DNA of 64,000 nt from Chloroflexota bacterium (lineage in GTDB: Bacteria; Chloroflexota; Anaerolineae; DTLA01), in assembly GCA_014874485.1 (NCBI GenBank), contig JADBJK010000052.1, forward strand, positions 1-64,000. The letters run 5' to 3'. Shown piece by piece: positions 1 to 7,690 of the stretch. A program made the position numbers and the translations under genes. The notes below the pieces were generated by a model, which saw only the letters and a list, made by a program, of their open reading frames with translations, was not told the origin of the DNA and ran no database searches. How positions within the stretch are numbered: the first letter of the stretch is position 1; every line of letters starts with the position of its first letter.

Positions 1-1
1 T

Positions 2-35
2 CCCCTTTCCTCTCCGCGGGCGGAGAGGAAAGGGG
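2..35. repeat. Perfect 16-bp-arm palindrome
   Basis: Two 16-base arms (2-17 and 20-35) are exact reverse complements around a GG centre. One arm is pyrimidine-rich (CCCCTTTCCTCTCCGC). No T-run follows on the + strand, so it looks more like a palindromic repeat than a simple terminator, but a terminator for a gene left of the window cannot be excluded. Confidence 0.6.
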
Positions 36-202
36 AGGGTGTGGGAGGGGTTAGGTGAGGTCAAACAGCCCCTTCGCAGTGCGGTGGGCGGCGAAAGTGG
101 ATTTCGTTGATGGGGAGCGGCTCACGGCCCTGCTCCGACGTGCCCATTGCAGCAGGCTTGCCCCCAAACTGAAATGCACCCCTCGCGCCGTGTGGTTCGC
201 TG

Positions 203-268
203 TGTCATTCTGAGCGGCGAAGCCGCGAAGAATCTCGTGGACCGAGATGCTTGAGACCAGCATGACAC
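203..268. repeat. Composite CATTCTGAG-type dispersed repeat
   Basis: One copy of the TGTCATTCTGAG... family, with the internal GGCGAAGCCGCGAAGAATCTCGT core, closing in a degenerate GCATGACA end. It is related to the clusters at 3325, 7632, 8765, 55939 and elsewhere. The rest of 1-370 holds no gene that I can support. Confidence 0.7.
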
Positions 269-293
269 GGTCGCGCCGTGATTCCCCGCCCGC

Positions 294-356
294 CCGCTGT
301 CCGCTGCCCGCTGACTGCTGACCGCTGATCGCCGACCGCTGCCCGCTGATCGCTTC
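294..356. repeat. Tandem heptamer array (NNGCTGA type), 9 units
   Basis: Nine consecutive 7-base units read CCGCTGT, CCGCTGC, CCGCTGA, CTGCTGA, CCGCTGA, TCGCCGA, CCGCTGC, CCGCTGA, TCGCTTC. The period is strictly 7. A second, longer array with the same unit lies at 27602-27706. Spurious peptides of the SGQRSAVSGQ type come from translating such arrays. Confidence 0.85.
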
Positions 357-374
357 AGTCCCCACGCCGCCGAA

Positions 375-403
375 TTGCCAATTCCGCCCCGCACGGGTAT
401 AAT
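375..403 (+). promoter_or_regulatory. Promoter of tRNA-Ser (TTGCCA-N17-TATAAT)
   Basis: A -35 TTGCCA at 375-380, exactly 17 bases of spacer, and a perfect -10 TATAAT at 398-403. It ends 16 bases before the mature tRNA 5' end. The same TTGCCA/N17/TATAAT arrangement recurs at 5618-5646 (+) and 10202-10230 (-). Confidence 0.85.
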
Positions 404-419
404 GCCCTCGCTCGTGCGC

Positions 420-503
420 GGAGAGGTGCGAGAGTGGACGAATCGGCGCGATTGGAAATCGCGTGAGGAGCAATCCTCCGTGGGTTCGAATCCCACCCTC
501 TCC
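420..503 (+). tRNA. tRNA-Ser (anticodon GGA)
   Basis: Class II tRNA. The acceptor stem GGAGAGG (420-426) pairs with CCTCTCC (496-502), with discriminator G at 503. The anticodon stem CGCGA (447-451) pairs with TCGCG (459-463) around loop TTGGAAA, giving anticodon GGA at 454-456, which reads UCC/UCU. A long variable arm (GAGGA/TCCTC) and a T-loop TTCGAAT are present, as expected for serine. CCA is not fully encoded (GCCT follows), so a CCA-adding enzyme is needed. A T-run (507-510) follows at once. Confidence 0.95.
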
Positions 504-513
504 GCCTTTTCAT

Positions 514-542
514 TTGACATTCGGGCCACCATCGGATAACAT
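514..542 (+). promoter_or_regulatory. Promoter of SRP RNA (TTGACA-N17-TAACAT)
   Basis: Perfect -35 TTGACA at 514-519, 17-base spacer, -10 TAACAT at 537-542. The predicted start at about 549 coincides with the first base of the SRP RNA terminal stem, which supports both calls. Confidence 0.75.
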
Positions 543-548
543 CCGTTT

Positions 549-818
549 GGGTCGTGCTGAACGGGGAGCTAGCGGTGCCCTGTACCCGCAATCCGCTATA
601 GCGGGGTTGAATGCCCTTTTGCGGCCTGTGATTTCTTGGGACTGCTTCGGTCAAGCGGCGTTGAAGGCTGGGTCCTGCGCGGCAGAAACCTCCGAACCCC
701 GCCAGGTCCGGGAGGAAGCAACGGTAAGGAGTGCTTTCTGGGCGACGCAGGGTCGCCTGGCTGGAGCTGGCTGATCGGGCAAGCCGAGGGATGCAGGTCA
801 AGGAAGGGTGCACGACCC
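549..818 (+). ncRNA. ffs: Signal recognition particle RNA, large bacterial type
   Basis: This is the 4.5S/7S-like RNA that binds Ffh and targets membrane and secreted proteins. The universal domain IV signature CCAGGTCCGGGAGGAAGCAA lies near 701-720, followed by GGTAAG. The 5' part carries the Alu-domain signature (GGGGAGCTAGCGGTGCCCTG) known from Bacillus-type scRNA. The ends close with GGGTCGTGC (549-557) pairing with GCACGACCC (810-818), giving about 270 nt, typical of the long form. The start agrees with the promoter at 514-542. Exact ends are inferred from the closing stem. Confidence 0.93.
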
Positions 819-867
819 TTTGTCTTTGCCGTCGGCGAGACAAAGCGACACCATTCAAGGAAGGGCG

Positions 868-2394
868 ATGTACAATCTGTCCTGCGATGAGGTCATTCGG
901 CAGGATGCCATAGAATCGGCGCGTGGGCTTGGCCGCGCAGCACGGGCAGTGGTGCTCGCTGTGCTCGTCGTCGCGTTGGGGGCGCTGGGCTGGCGCGCCT
1001 ACGCCCAGACGGCCGTGCCCGTAGCCCTCTGGGTGGACGGGCAACCCCGTTTCGTTACCACGCACGCGGCCACCGTCGGCGCGCTCCTGGAGCAACAAGG
1101 CCTGCGGCTTTCGCCCGCCGACGCGGTCTGGCCCGCGCCCGAAACGCCCCTGACGACGGAGATGACGATTACCGTGGAGCGGGCGCGCACGGTTACTATC
1201 CGCGCCGACGGCCAAACCCTGACCATCCAGACGCGCGCCGTTACCCCGTCGCAGATTCTCACGGAGGCCGGAATCCACGTCGGCGAGGCGGACGTGGTTC
1301 TGGCAGATGGGCAGCCCGTCGCGCCGTCGGCCGCGAACCCCTCGTCCAATCCGCGCGCGGTATCCAGCCGCGGGGCCAGGCAAGACATCGGGCGCAGGGA
1401 CGCGCTGACGCTGGAGGTCCGCCGCGCCGTCCCGCTGACCGTGAGCGATGGCGGCGTGGCGGCGCGATTCCTGACGACTGCGGCCACCGTCGGCGAGGCG
1501 CTGGCGGCCTGTGGGGTCAATCTCCTGGACGGCGACTCGGCATTCCCCGATGCCGACGCGCCGGTTGTGCCCGGCATGACCGTCTCCATTCGCCGCGCCA
1601 CGCCCGTGGAGATAGAAGTGGACTCCCGACTGGTATCGGCGCGCGTCCAGGGGGCGACCGTCGCCGACGCACTGGCCGAGGCGGGCATCGTCCTGGTGGG
1701 CCTGGATTACACCGATCCGCCCGCCGATACACCGCTGCAATCCGGGATGCGAATCCAGGTCATCCGGCTGCGCCAGGCGTTCACCATTGAGCAGGAGCCG
1801 ATTGCCTATTCGGTCATCTGGCAGCCCGACCCTTCCCTGGAGATTGACCAGCGGCGGCTGATCCGCCCAGGCGAGGAGGGCCTGCGCAAGCGCCGCATCC
1901 GCACCGTCATCCGCGACGGCGCGGAGGTGCAGCGCGACGTGATGGACGAGTGGGTGGCAATGGAGCCGAAGGATCAGGTCTTCGCCTACGGGACGAAGAT
2001 CGTCATCCGCGAATTGGAGACCCCCTACGGCACGATCCAGTACTGGCGCAAACTGCGCGTGCTGGCCACGTCGTACACGGCGGCCACGTCGGGCAAGACG
2101 CGCGACCATCCGGAATACGGCATCACGCGCGTCGGCTGGCGCGCCCGCAAGGGCATCATCGCCGTGGACCCGACCGTGGTGAACCTCAAGACCAAGATGT
2201 ACGTGCCCGGCTACGGCATCGGCGATGTGGGCGACACCGGCGGCGCGATCAAGGGCCTGCGCATTGACCTGTGCTACGACGAGGACAACCTGGTGCTGTG
2301 GAAGAAGTGGGTGGACGTGTACCTGCTGGCCCCGCCGCCCCCGCCCGACCAGATTCGGTACGTCCTGCCGGACTGGCCGGTGGAGTCCAGGTAG
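868..2394 (+). CDS. DUF348/G5/3D-domain cell wall protein (YabE-like)
   Basis: A 508-residue, membrane-anchored extracytoplasmic protein likely to act on peptidoglycan. The ATG at 868 is chosen because it has AAGGAAGGG just upstream and the earlier in-frame start lies inside the SRP RNA. Order: cytoplasmic N-terminus, one membrane segment (about residues 25-45), four DUF348-like modules in tandem (about 49-310), a G5-type domain (about 312-390), and a C-terminal 3D domain with the GIIAVDP, KMYVPGYG and DTGGAIKG motifs (about 403-480). In Bacillus YabE and actinobacterial Rpf proteins this set belongs to wall-remodelling or resuscitation factors; the 3D domain resembles lytic transglycosylase MltA folds. 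Four DUF348 copies is at the high end. rsmA follows after 7 bases, so the two are probably one transcript. Confidence 0.88.
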   Translation: MYNLSCDEVIRQDAIESARGLGRAARAVVLAVLVVALGALGWRAYAQTAVPVALWVDGQPRFVTTHAATVGALLEQQGLRLSPADAVWPAPETPLTTEMTITVERARTVTIRADGQTLTIQTRAVTPSQILTEAGIHVGEADVVLADGQPVAPSAANPSSNPRAVSSRGARQDIGRRDALTLEVRRAVPLTVSDGGVAARFLTTAATVGEALAACGVNLLDGDSAFPDADAPVVPGMTVSIRRATPVEIEVDSRLVSARVQGATVADALAEAGIVLVGLDYTDPPADTPLQSGMRIQVIRLRQAFTIEQEPIAYSVIWQPDPSLEIDQRRLIRPGEEGLRKRRIRTVIRDGAEVQRDVMDEWVAMEPKDQVFAYGTKIVIRELETPYGTIQYWRKLRVLATSYTAATSGKTRDHPEYGITRVGWRARKGIIAVDPTVVNLKTKMYVPGYGIGDVGDTGGAIKGLRIDLCYDEDNLVLWKKWVDVYLLAPPPPPDQIRYVLPDWPVESR

Positions 2395-2401
2395 GCACGC
2401 C

Positions 2402-3253
2402 GTGTCCCGCTTGCAGGGCATCCTGGACGAAGGCCCTGTGCGGCCCAAGAAGAGCCTGGGGCAGAACTTCCTCGCCGACCCGGTTTATCTCCGCAAGATT
2501 GTGGATGCGGCGGACCTGTCCCCGCGCGACGTGGTGCTGGAAATCGGCCCCGGCACGGGCAACCTGACCGAGCACCTGCTGGCCCGCGCGGGCCACGTCG
2601 TCGCCGTGGAACTGGACCCCCGCATGGTGCGCCTGCTGGAAGAGCGGTTTGCAGGGAATCCCCGCCTGACCCTGGTGCACGCCGACATCCTGGCAACCGA
2701 CATCGGCCAACTTCTCCGCCCGCACCTGGCACGCGCCCTTGTGTACAAGGTCGTCGCCAACCTGCCCTACTACGTAACGTCGGCCGTGCTGCGCCTTCTG
2801 CTGGAAGCCGAGGTGCGCCCCGTGCTCGCCGTCCTGACCGTGCAGTGGGAAGTGGCGCAGCGAATTTGCGCGCGGCCGGGCGCCATGAGCCTGCTCGCCG
2901 TGGCGGTGCAGTGGTACGCCGTGCCCCGCATCGTAACGCGCGTCCCCGCGGGCGCGTTCACCCCCGCGCCGAAGGTAGACTCCGCCGTCCTGCGGCTGGA
3001 GACACGGGCAGCCCCGCCGGTACCCGTGGCCGACGAGGCGCTGCTGTTCCGCGTTGCCAGGGCCGGGTTCTCGCAGCGGCGCAAGCAGTTGCGCAACGCC
3101 GTGAGCGCGGGGTTGGGCATTCCGCCAGAGCAGGCCGAAGCGATGCTCCGGGCAGCGGGTGTGGACCCGAAGCGGCGCGCCGAGACGCTGAGCCTGGGGG
3201 AATGGGCCGCGTTGGCGAACGTCCTCGCTGCGGGCGGCGCGCCAAAGCCGTGA
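2402..3253 (+). CDS. rsmA: 16S rRNA dimethyladenosine transferase RsmA (KsgA)
   Basis: Dimethylates the two adjacent adenines in the 3' terminal hairpin of 16S rRNA, using S-adenosylmethionine, late in 30S assembly. 283 residues from a GTG start at 2402, which gives the usual N-terminus ending in KKSLGQNFL (residues 16-24). SAM motif I EIGPGTGNLT is at 47-56 and the catalytic NLPYY motif near 118. The C-terminal small domain ends with the family-typical SLGEWAALAN. It lies 7 bases after the 3D-domain gene, so it is likely co-transcribed. Length and motifs are normal for the family. Confidence 0.95.
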   Translation: MSRLQGILDEGPVRPKKSLGQNFLADPVYLRKIVDAADLSPRDVVLEIGPGTGNLTEHLLARAGHVVAVELDPRMVRLLEERFAGNPRLTLVHADILATDIGQLLRPHLARALVYKVVANLPYYVTSAVLRLLLEAEVRPVLAVLTVQWEVAQRICARPGAMSLLAVAVQWYAVPRIVTRVPAGAFTPAPKVDSAVLRLETRAAPPVPVADEALLFRVARAGFSQRRKQLRNAVSAGLGIPPEQAEAMLRAAGVDPKRRAETLSLGEWAALANVLAAGGAPKP

Positions 3254-3324
3254 GGCCACGCTTGCCCGCCATGACAGGATCAAGTTGTCATGCGAGGGCG
3301 TGCAGCGCCCGAAGCAATCCCATC

Positions 3325-3545
3325 AGACTGTCATTCTGAGCGGCGAAGCCGCGAAGAATCTCGTCAACCCAGATGCTTCGCTCGCGATGACAGATGGGGT
3401 GTCATTGCGAGGGGCGGAGACCCGAAGCAATCTCCAGGGTGCGGGATTGCTTCGCTTCGCTCGCAATGACAGCCCTCGCCCTGTCATTCTGAGCGGCGAA
3501 GCCGCGAAGAATCTCGTCAACCCAGATGCTTCGCTCGCGATGACG
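3325..3545. repeat. Composite dispersed repeat cluster (CATTCTGAG/CATTGCGAG)
   Basis: Two nearly identical copies of a unit of about 64 bases that opens CTGTCATTCTGAGCGGCGAA and closes GCTTCGCTCGCGATGAC (about 3329-3395 and 3479-3545). They flank a TGTCATTGCGAG...CTCGCAATGACA unit (about 3399-3472). No gene is supported in 3254-3597; open frames here come only from the repeats. Confidence 0.85.
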
Positions 3546-3597
3546 TGAGAAGCACGTGCGACGCACCGCCTGAAACAACCTCACCCGCGGCGCACGG

Positions 3598-4413
3598 CTA
3601 CTGGGCGTCGGCGGGCGGGGGCACGGGCCGCGCGATAACCACCACGCGGTGCGTGTTGCTCGTGTACGGCCAGCAGGTTACCAGCGTCAGCCGCTCGTCG
3701 GGGAAGTAGCCGATGAGTTCCGCGTTCTTGCGCTGCTGCTCGTCCGAGGCGTACTTTTCCGGCAGAATCTGCTTGCTCTCCACCCGGTAGTAGTAGGCCC
3801 GGCCGTCCGCGTACAGGATGACGAGGTCGCCCGGGTTCACGTTCACCAGATACCGGAACACCTTGCCCCGGATGTTGTGGTGCCCCGATAGGACCGTGTT
3901 CCCCACGTTGCCCGGGTAGGCCGAGCCGATGTGGAATCCCGCCGCGTAGTCGGCCACCTCCCACTCGGTTGTCGTCTGCCCGTCGCGCTCCACGACGCGC
4001 CAGCCCACTTCCACCACGGGCGCGTCCAGGTTGATGGCGGGGATGACGATGCGCGTCGGGGGCGAAGTGGCCGGGACAGGCGTCGCAGGCGCGGGTGCAG
4101 GCGGTATCGTCGGCAGCACGACCGTGGCGGGCGCGCCTCCGAGCGGCGTTGCCGTCGGCGGGGGTGTGGGGGTAGCCGTGGGCGCAGGCGCAGTGGGGAA
4201 CGGCGTCGGCTGCACGGCGGCGGGCACGCCGTCGTTCTCCTGGCCTTGCCGCGCCCACAGGACCGCGAACGCGAGGATGAGAACCACGCCCAGCACCATC
4301 AGCGCCTCGGGGATGCGAAAGCGGCGCAACACGCCCGCCTTGCGCGCAGGGCTTTCCCCGCGCTCCGCGCCCGCCGAGACTTGATGGGTTTCCGAGACCT
4401 CTGGCCCTACCAC
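3598..4413 (-). CDS. Sortase family transpeptidase
   Basis: Anchors surface proteins or builds pilus-like polymers by Cys transpeptidation outside the membrane. 271 residues if the GTG at 4413 is used; this start has CCAGAGGAA 7 bases upstream. A membrane segment (ALMVLGVVLILAFAVLW) lies near residue 45, followed by a Pro/Thr/Ala-rich spacer (about 68-125) and the sortase barrel. The catalytic triad is visible: His in LSGHHN (about 178), Cys in TLVTCWP (247) and Arg in HRVVV (256), giving TLVTC as the signature. The class looks like D/E. No clear LPXTG substrate is in this window; the secreted protein at 49511 ends with an FLPSV-type tail instead. Confidence 0.9.
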   Translation of the reverse strand: MVGPEVSETHQVSAGAERGESPARKAGVLRRFRIPEALMVLGVVLILAFAVLWARQGQENDGVPAAVQPTPFPTAPAPTATPTPPPTATPLGGAPATVVLPTIPPAPAPATPVPATSPPTRIVIPAINLDAPVVEVGWRVVERDGQTTTEWEVADYAAGFHIGSAYPGNVGNTVLSGHHNIRGKVFRYLVNVNPGDLVILYADGRAYYYRVESKQILPEKYASDEQQRKNAELIGYFPDERLTLVTCWPYTSNTHRVVVIARPVPPPADAQ

Positions 4414-4552
4414 GACGACATTCCTCTGGCAAATGGTAACGGGTTTATGCACATGACTCCGACGGCATTCGCAGCACGAAACCCGCGAGTTGCCTTTCGC
4501 GTTCTCCGTGAGGTTTCGCGCCTTTTGCGATCCGAACGTGATCTCGCAACGC

Positions 4553-5572
4553 TCATTCGCCCAGCCTTTCCCCCTGCACCTGCACGCGGCAGCGGTCAAT
4601 GGGGCCACCCAGCGGCGTCAGGGCAACGCTGTACGTCCCCCGCTCGCCTGGGCCGAGGATCGGCGGGTCGGCGGGTACTTCCCGAACTGCGACGAGCCGC
4701 CCCTGCGCGTCGTAGCACGTAACCGCGACAAAGGGCTGTGCGATGGCGTCGCCCTGGTTGACAACCTCGCCCACCACCTCGGCGGCCCCGTTGCGCGCCT
4801 CCCGAACCTCGTGGGACAGGACGCGGAAGTCCAGGTACAGGTGGCCCAGGTGCTGGAGCACGTCCGCGCTAGCCACGGCGACGCGGTAGTTGGCGAACGG
4901 CGGCGCGTCGGGGAACATCACGGCGAAGGCCGCCGACTCGCCCGCGGGGATGACCTCCAGCGGCGTGGCCGCTTGATCCTGGGCAATCACCCCCTCGTTG
5001 GCGTCCAGCAGGACCACCTCCACCGCCACGCGCTCCACTGCGTCGGGCAGCGGATTCACGACCTCGCCCAGCACGCAGAATCCCCCTGTGGGCAGCGCGT
5101 ACACGCTCACGTTCTCCACGCGCACCGCCACGGGCGTGGGTGTGGGCAGCACATGCCGCGAGCCTTCGTCCTGCGGCGGGATGAGCAACTCCTGCCCGAT
5201 TTGCAGCCGCCGCGGGTCCACGATGCCGTTGGCCGTCTGCAGCAGCGTGGCAGAGATGCCAAACTGCTTGGCAATGCCGATGAGGGTATCCCCCTTTTGC
5301 ACGACGTAGATAATGGGCGTCGGCGTGGGCGCAGGCGTCCGCGTCGGGAGCCAGACGGGCTGGAGCGCGGTGGCGGTGCGGGTGGGCGTGGGCACCGTCG
5401 GCGACGGCAGGGCCGCGGACGGCAGAGGCGTCGGCGTGTCCGTGGGGAGCGTCCACACGTGGCCGCACGCCGCCAGCGCCACCACCGCCAGCGCCAGGGC
5501 CACACCGCCCAGGCGTCGGCAGGGGTTCGGTTTCGTTCCAGGTGTGTTGGGCGTTCCCGCGTGCGCTTCCAT
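4553..5572 (-). CDS. LysM-domain lipoprotein with C-terminal FxLYD-like domain
   Basis: 339-residue predicted lipoprotein. The N-terminal hydrophobic segment ends in the lipobox-like LAAC (Cys about 36). A Thr/Pro-rich linker follows, then one LysM domain (VVQKGDTLIGIAKQFG ... LQIGQELLIP, about 90-135) that should bind N-acetylglucosamine polymers such as peptidoglycan. The C-terminal half (about 155-335) is beta-rich and resembles the FxLYD/DUF3426 type (GEVVNPLPD..., GEVVNQGDAI...). It is likely extracytoplasmic. The gene lies head to tail with the sortase gene (about 140 bases apart), which suggests a shared surface role. No ribosome site is visible; a TATAAT lies only 9 bases upstream, so the message may be leaderless. 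Confidence 0.85.
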   Translation of the reverse strand: MEAHAGTPNTPGTKPNPCRRLGGVALALAVVALAACGHVWTLPTDTPTPLPSAALPSPTVPTPTRTATALQPVWLPTRTPAPTPTPIIYVVQKGDTLIGIAKQFGISATLLQTANGIVDPRRLQIGQELLIPPQDEGSRHVLPTPTPVAVRVENVSVYALPTGGFCVLGEVVNPLPDAVERVAVEVVLLDANEGVIAQDQAATPLEVIPAGESAAFAVMFPDAPPFANYRVAVASADVLQHLGHLYLDFRVLSHEVREARNGAAEVVGEVVNQGDAIAQPFVAVTCYDAQGRLVAVREVPADPPILGPGERGTYSVALTPLGGPIDRCRVQVQGERLGE

Positions 5573-5580
5573 CAGGGCCG

Positions 5581-5609
5581 ATTATATATCGGGGACGCCA
5601 AAATCGGAA
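5581..5609 (-). promoter_or_regulatory. Possible promoter of LysM lipoprotein, leaderless
   Basis: Reading the minus strand, a perfect TATAAT occupies 5586-5581, with a weak -35 (TTCCGA at 5609-5604) 17 bases upstream. A start site near 5574 would fall 1-2 bases before the ATG at 5572. Confidence 0.45.
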
Positions 5610-5617
5610 TTTGCGTA

Positions 5618-5646
5618 TTGCCAAATAGCCCATTGTGGGGTATAAT
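5618..5646 (+). promoter_or_regulatory. Strong promoter (TTGCCA-N17-TATAAT) upstream of hpf
   Basis: -35 TTGCCA at 5618-5623, 17-base spacer, -10 TATAAT at 5641-5646. The predicted start is about 5653. It lies 175 bases before the hpf start, and the transcript first meets a terminator-like hairpin at 5728-5764. Confidence 0.8.
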
Positions 5647-5652
5647 GAGGGT

Positions 5653-5764
5653 GCAAACGTAACCCGTCTTATCCGTTCGCCACCAAGGACAGGCGGTGGA
5701 TATGGGCGCTTCGGGGGAATGGGCGAGGCCGACCTCCATGGGCAGATGCCGCAGGTCGGCTTTT
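5653..5764 (+). ncRNA. Candidate small RNA or attenuated hpf leader
   Basis: About 112 nt between a strong promoter (5618-5646) and a stem of GCCGACCT (5728-5735) with AGGTCGGC (5753-5760). A nested GGCA/TGCC stem sits in the loop and TTTT follows (5761-5764). No supported reading frame lies inside. Either a stand-alone RNA or a leader that controls read-through into hpf would fit. I do not recognise a known riboswitch class. The 5' end is inferred from the -10 box. Confidence 0.5.
5728..5764 (+). terminator. Intrinsic terminator or attenuator before hpf
   Basis: Eight-base perfect stem (5728-5735 with 5753-5760), strengthened by an inner GGCA/TGCC pair, followed by TTTTGTC. The T-run is short, so partial read-through is plausible. 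Confidence 0.6.
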
Positions 5765-5827
5765 GTCATGTATCGTTGGGCATAATCCGAGTTTCTCGGC
5801 ACGACATCCTAACGTAAGGAGAGGGAC

Positions 5828-6370
5828 ATGCAACTGATCATCACGGGCAAGAATGTGGAGGTTACGGACTGGCTGCGGTCCTACGTGGAAAAGAAGATCG
5901 GCAAACTGGATCGGTATCTTCCCACCATTGACGAGGCGCGGGTGGAACTGGCCGTGGAGAAGACGAAGAGCGCCCAGGACCGCCAGGTTGTGCAGGTAAC
6001 GGTGCGCAGCAGCGGCACCATCCTCCGCGTGGAGGAGAAGTCGGCCGACATGTTCGCCTCCATTGACGCCGCCGTGGACAAGATGCACCGCCAGATCGCA
6101 CGGTACAAAGGCAAGCAGCGCCGTCGCGGCCGCCCAAGCCCAGGCGAGATGCCTCCGGTCCCCGTGAGCGAGGTGGAGCAGGAAGAGCCGCGCATCGTGC
6201 GCACCAAGCGGTTCCGCGTGGACCGCATGGAGGAGACCGAGGCCATTGAGCAGATGGAACTCCTGGGCCATGACTTCTTCATCTTCCTGAACGTGAACAC
6301 CGACCGCCTCAGCATCGTGTACCGCCGCCACGACGGCGACTACGGGCTGCTGGAGCCGGAGATCGCGTAG
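5828..6370 (+). CDS. hpf: Ribosome hibernation promoting factor, long form
   Basis: Binds the small subunit at the mRNA/tRNA channel and, in its long form, drives 100S ribosome dimerisation in stationary phase or stress. 180 residues: an N-terminal S30AE/YfiA domain (1-100, starting MQLIITGKNVEVTDWLRSYV), a charged linker (about 100-125), and the C-terminal dimerisation domain (about 126-180) with RTKRF...AIEQMELLGHDFF and the closing YRRHDGDYGLLEP. AAGGAGAGGG (5816-5825) supports the start. Length matches long HPF. Its leader contains a promoter and a terminator-like hairpin, suggesting attenuation-type control. Confidence 0.95.
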   Translation: MQLIITGKNVEVTDWLRSYVEKKIGKLDRYLPTIDEARVELAVEKTKSAQDRQVVQVTVRSSGTILRVEEKSADMFASIDAAVDKMHRQIARYKGKQRRRGRPSPGEMPPVPVSEVEQEEPRIVRTKRFRVDRMEETEAIEQMELLGHDFFIFLNVNTDRLSIVYRRHDGDYGLLEPEIA

Positions 6371-6410
6371 AGTTCGCCGTTCGCCCAGAAGCAGAAATCG
6401 GAACGCGGAA

Positions 6411-6438
6411 CGGGGCTAGGGCAGATGCTCTAGCCCCG
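6411..6438 (+). terminator. Terminator-like hairpin after hpf
   Basis: CGGGGCTAG (6411-6419) pairs perfectly with CTAGCCCCG (6430-6438) around a 10-base loop. Only CCGAATTT follows, so it is a weak terminator or an RNA-processing hairpin. It sits 40 bases after hpf and just ahead of the ribosome site of the next gene. Confidence 0.45.
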
Positions 6439-6456
6439 CCGAATTTGGAGGGGCCA

Positions 6457-7584
6457 ATGCCGCGGCGCTTGGAACTCGTCCTCATGACGGGCGGAGACGA
6501 GACGTCCCCCGAAGAAACGATGATGACCGAAGCCTGGCGCGCCGCCACGCTGGATTGGCTGGACCGCGCCGCCCGCGTGGACGCCGTCGGACGGATGGTG
6601 GTAGCGACCAACTCGGAGCCGTTCGCCGAGCGGATTCGCGCCGCGCACCCCGACGCCGAGATTGCCCTGGACCGCGGCGCGTTCCACTTCGGGCAGCGGC
6701 TCCGCGACCTGGTAACCGAACACGGCCTGGCTGCGCCCTTCTACGCCGGCGGTGGCAGCGGCGTGTTCCTCGCCGACGATGACCTGCGCTGGATCGCCGA
6801 GACCGTCGCCGATGGCGAGAACCTCCTGGTTGCCAACAACTTCTACTCCTCGGACCTGGTCGCCTTTACGCCGGGGGACGCCATCCGTCGCATTGAGCCG
6901 CCCGACACGGACAACGACCTGGCCTGGCGGCTGGCGCGGCAGGCCGGCCTGGAGGCGCTGGCCCTGCCCCCCAGCGCCGTGAGCCTGTTTGACCTGGACA
7001 CGCCCATGGACTTGATGATCGCCATGGCCCACCCCGCGTGCCCGCCTCGCCTACGCGCGTACCTGCACAGCCTGGGCCTGGACCCGGCGCCGGTCATGCG
7101 CGCGCTGGAGGTCCTCCGCAAGCCGGGGGCGCGCGTGCTGCTGGCCGGGAGGGTCGGATCTGCGGCGCGGGCCTACGTGGAGGAGCACACCCCCTGCACG
7201 GCGCTCGCCCTGGCCGAGGAGCGGGGGATGCGGGCCAGCGGCCGCATGGAGCGGGGCGAGGTGCGCACCGTCCTCGGCTTCTTCATGCGCGAGCGCGGCC
7301 CCAGGGAATTGTTCCAGGCTCTGGCGGGTGTGGCCGACCTGGTCCTGCTGGATAGCCGAGTCCTCCTGTCCCACCTGGGGCGGTGGCCGACGAACACCGA
7401 CCGCTACCGCTCCGACCTGCTCCGTCCGGCGGGCATCGCCGACCCCGCGCTGAAGGCGCTGACCGAGGCCGCCGCCGACGCGCCGATACCCGTGCTCCTG
7501 GGCGGGCACTCGCTGGTCTCCGGCGGGCTGTACGCCCTGGTGGACATGGCGCAGGGCATGGCAGTCTCCAACGCGGAACCGTAA
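6457..7584 (+). CDS. Unassigned protein, possible GT-A/nucleotidyltransferase fold
   Basis: 375 residues from the ATG at 6457, which has GGAGGGG (6447-6453) well placed. The N-terminal half (about 1-190) has a Rossmann-like pattern: a beta-strand LELVLMTGG, a VVATNSEPF strand, an AGGGSGVFLADDDL segment and NNFYSSD. This is loosely similar to MobA/CofC-type nucleotidyltransferases or GT-A glycosyltransferases. The C-terminal half (about 200-375) contains LLAGRVGSAARAYVEEHTPC and VLLGGHSLVSGGLYALVDMAQ and does not match a family I can name. No signal peptide or membrane segment is seen. It follows hpf, but a stable hairpin lies between them. The function is unknown. Confidence 0.7.
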   Translation: MPRRLELVLMTGGDETSPEETMMTEAWRAATLDWLDRAARVDAVGRMVVATNSEPFAERIRAAHPDAEIALDRGAFHFGQRLRDLVTEHGLAAPFYAGGGSGVFLADDDLRWIAETVADGENLLVANNFYSSDLVAFTPGDAIRRIEPPDTDNDLAWRLARQAGLEALALPPSAVSLFDLDTPMDLMIAMAHPACPPRLRAYLHSLGLDPAPVMRALEVLRKPGARVLLAGRVGSAARAYVEEHTPCTALALAEERGMRASGRMERGEVRTVLGFFMRERGPRELFQALAGVADLVLLDSRVLLSHLGRWPTNTDRYRSDLLRPAGIADPALKALTEAAADAPIPVLLGGHSLVSGGLYALVDMAQGMAVSNAEP

Positions 7585-7655
7585 ACTACCCGCCTGTCGC
7601 GGCGGGTAGCACTTGACCACAGAGAAAACTACCCATTGTCATGCGAAGCAATCCC

Positions 7656-7690
7656 CACGTGCGACGCACCTCGGAGGTGCGTCGCACGTG
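7656..7690. repeat. 35-bp palindrome, family P1, copy 1
   Basis: 17-base arms (7656-7672, 7674-7690) are exact reverse complements around one base. The arm reads CACGTGCGACGCACCTC. Related copies are at 8890, 9200, 33828, 55965, 56337 and 62676. Confidence 0.95.

Noticed and set aside
294-356. CRISPR array
   Set aside because: The repeats at 294-356, 27602-27706, 27376-27584 and 49551-49772 have no regular unique spacers, and no cas gene is in the window.
24-420. Protein-coding gene in the first 420 bases
   Set aside because: Short frames here overlap the heptamer array, the repeat and the tRNA promoter; none has a ribosome site or a recognisable product.
808-867. Earlier start for the 3D-domain protein
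   Set aside because: The ATG at 808 lies in the closing stem of the SRP RNA; the ATG at 868 has a good ribosome site.
355-2448. Long open frame (697 codons) on the minus strand over the 3D-domain protein gene
   Set aside because: It is antisense to a gene with clear domains and also covers the tRNA and SRP RNA. Such frames are common in DNA of this GC content, and its peptide (His/Arg/Gly-rich) shows no family pattern.
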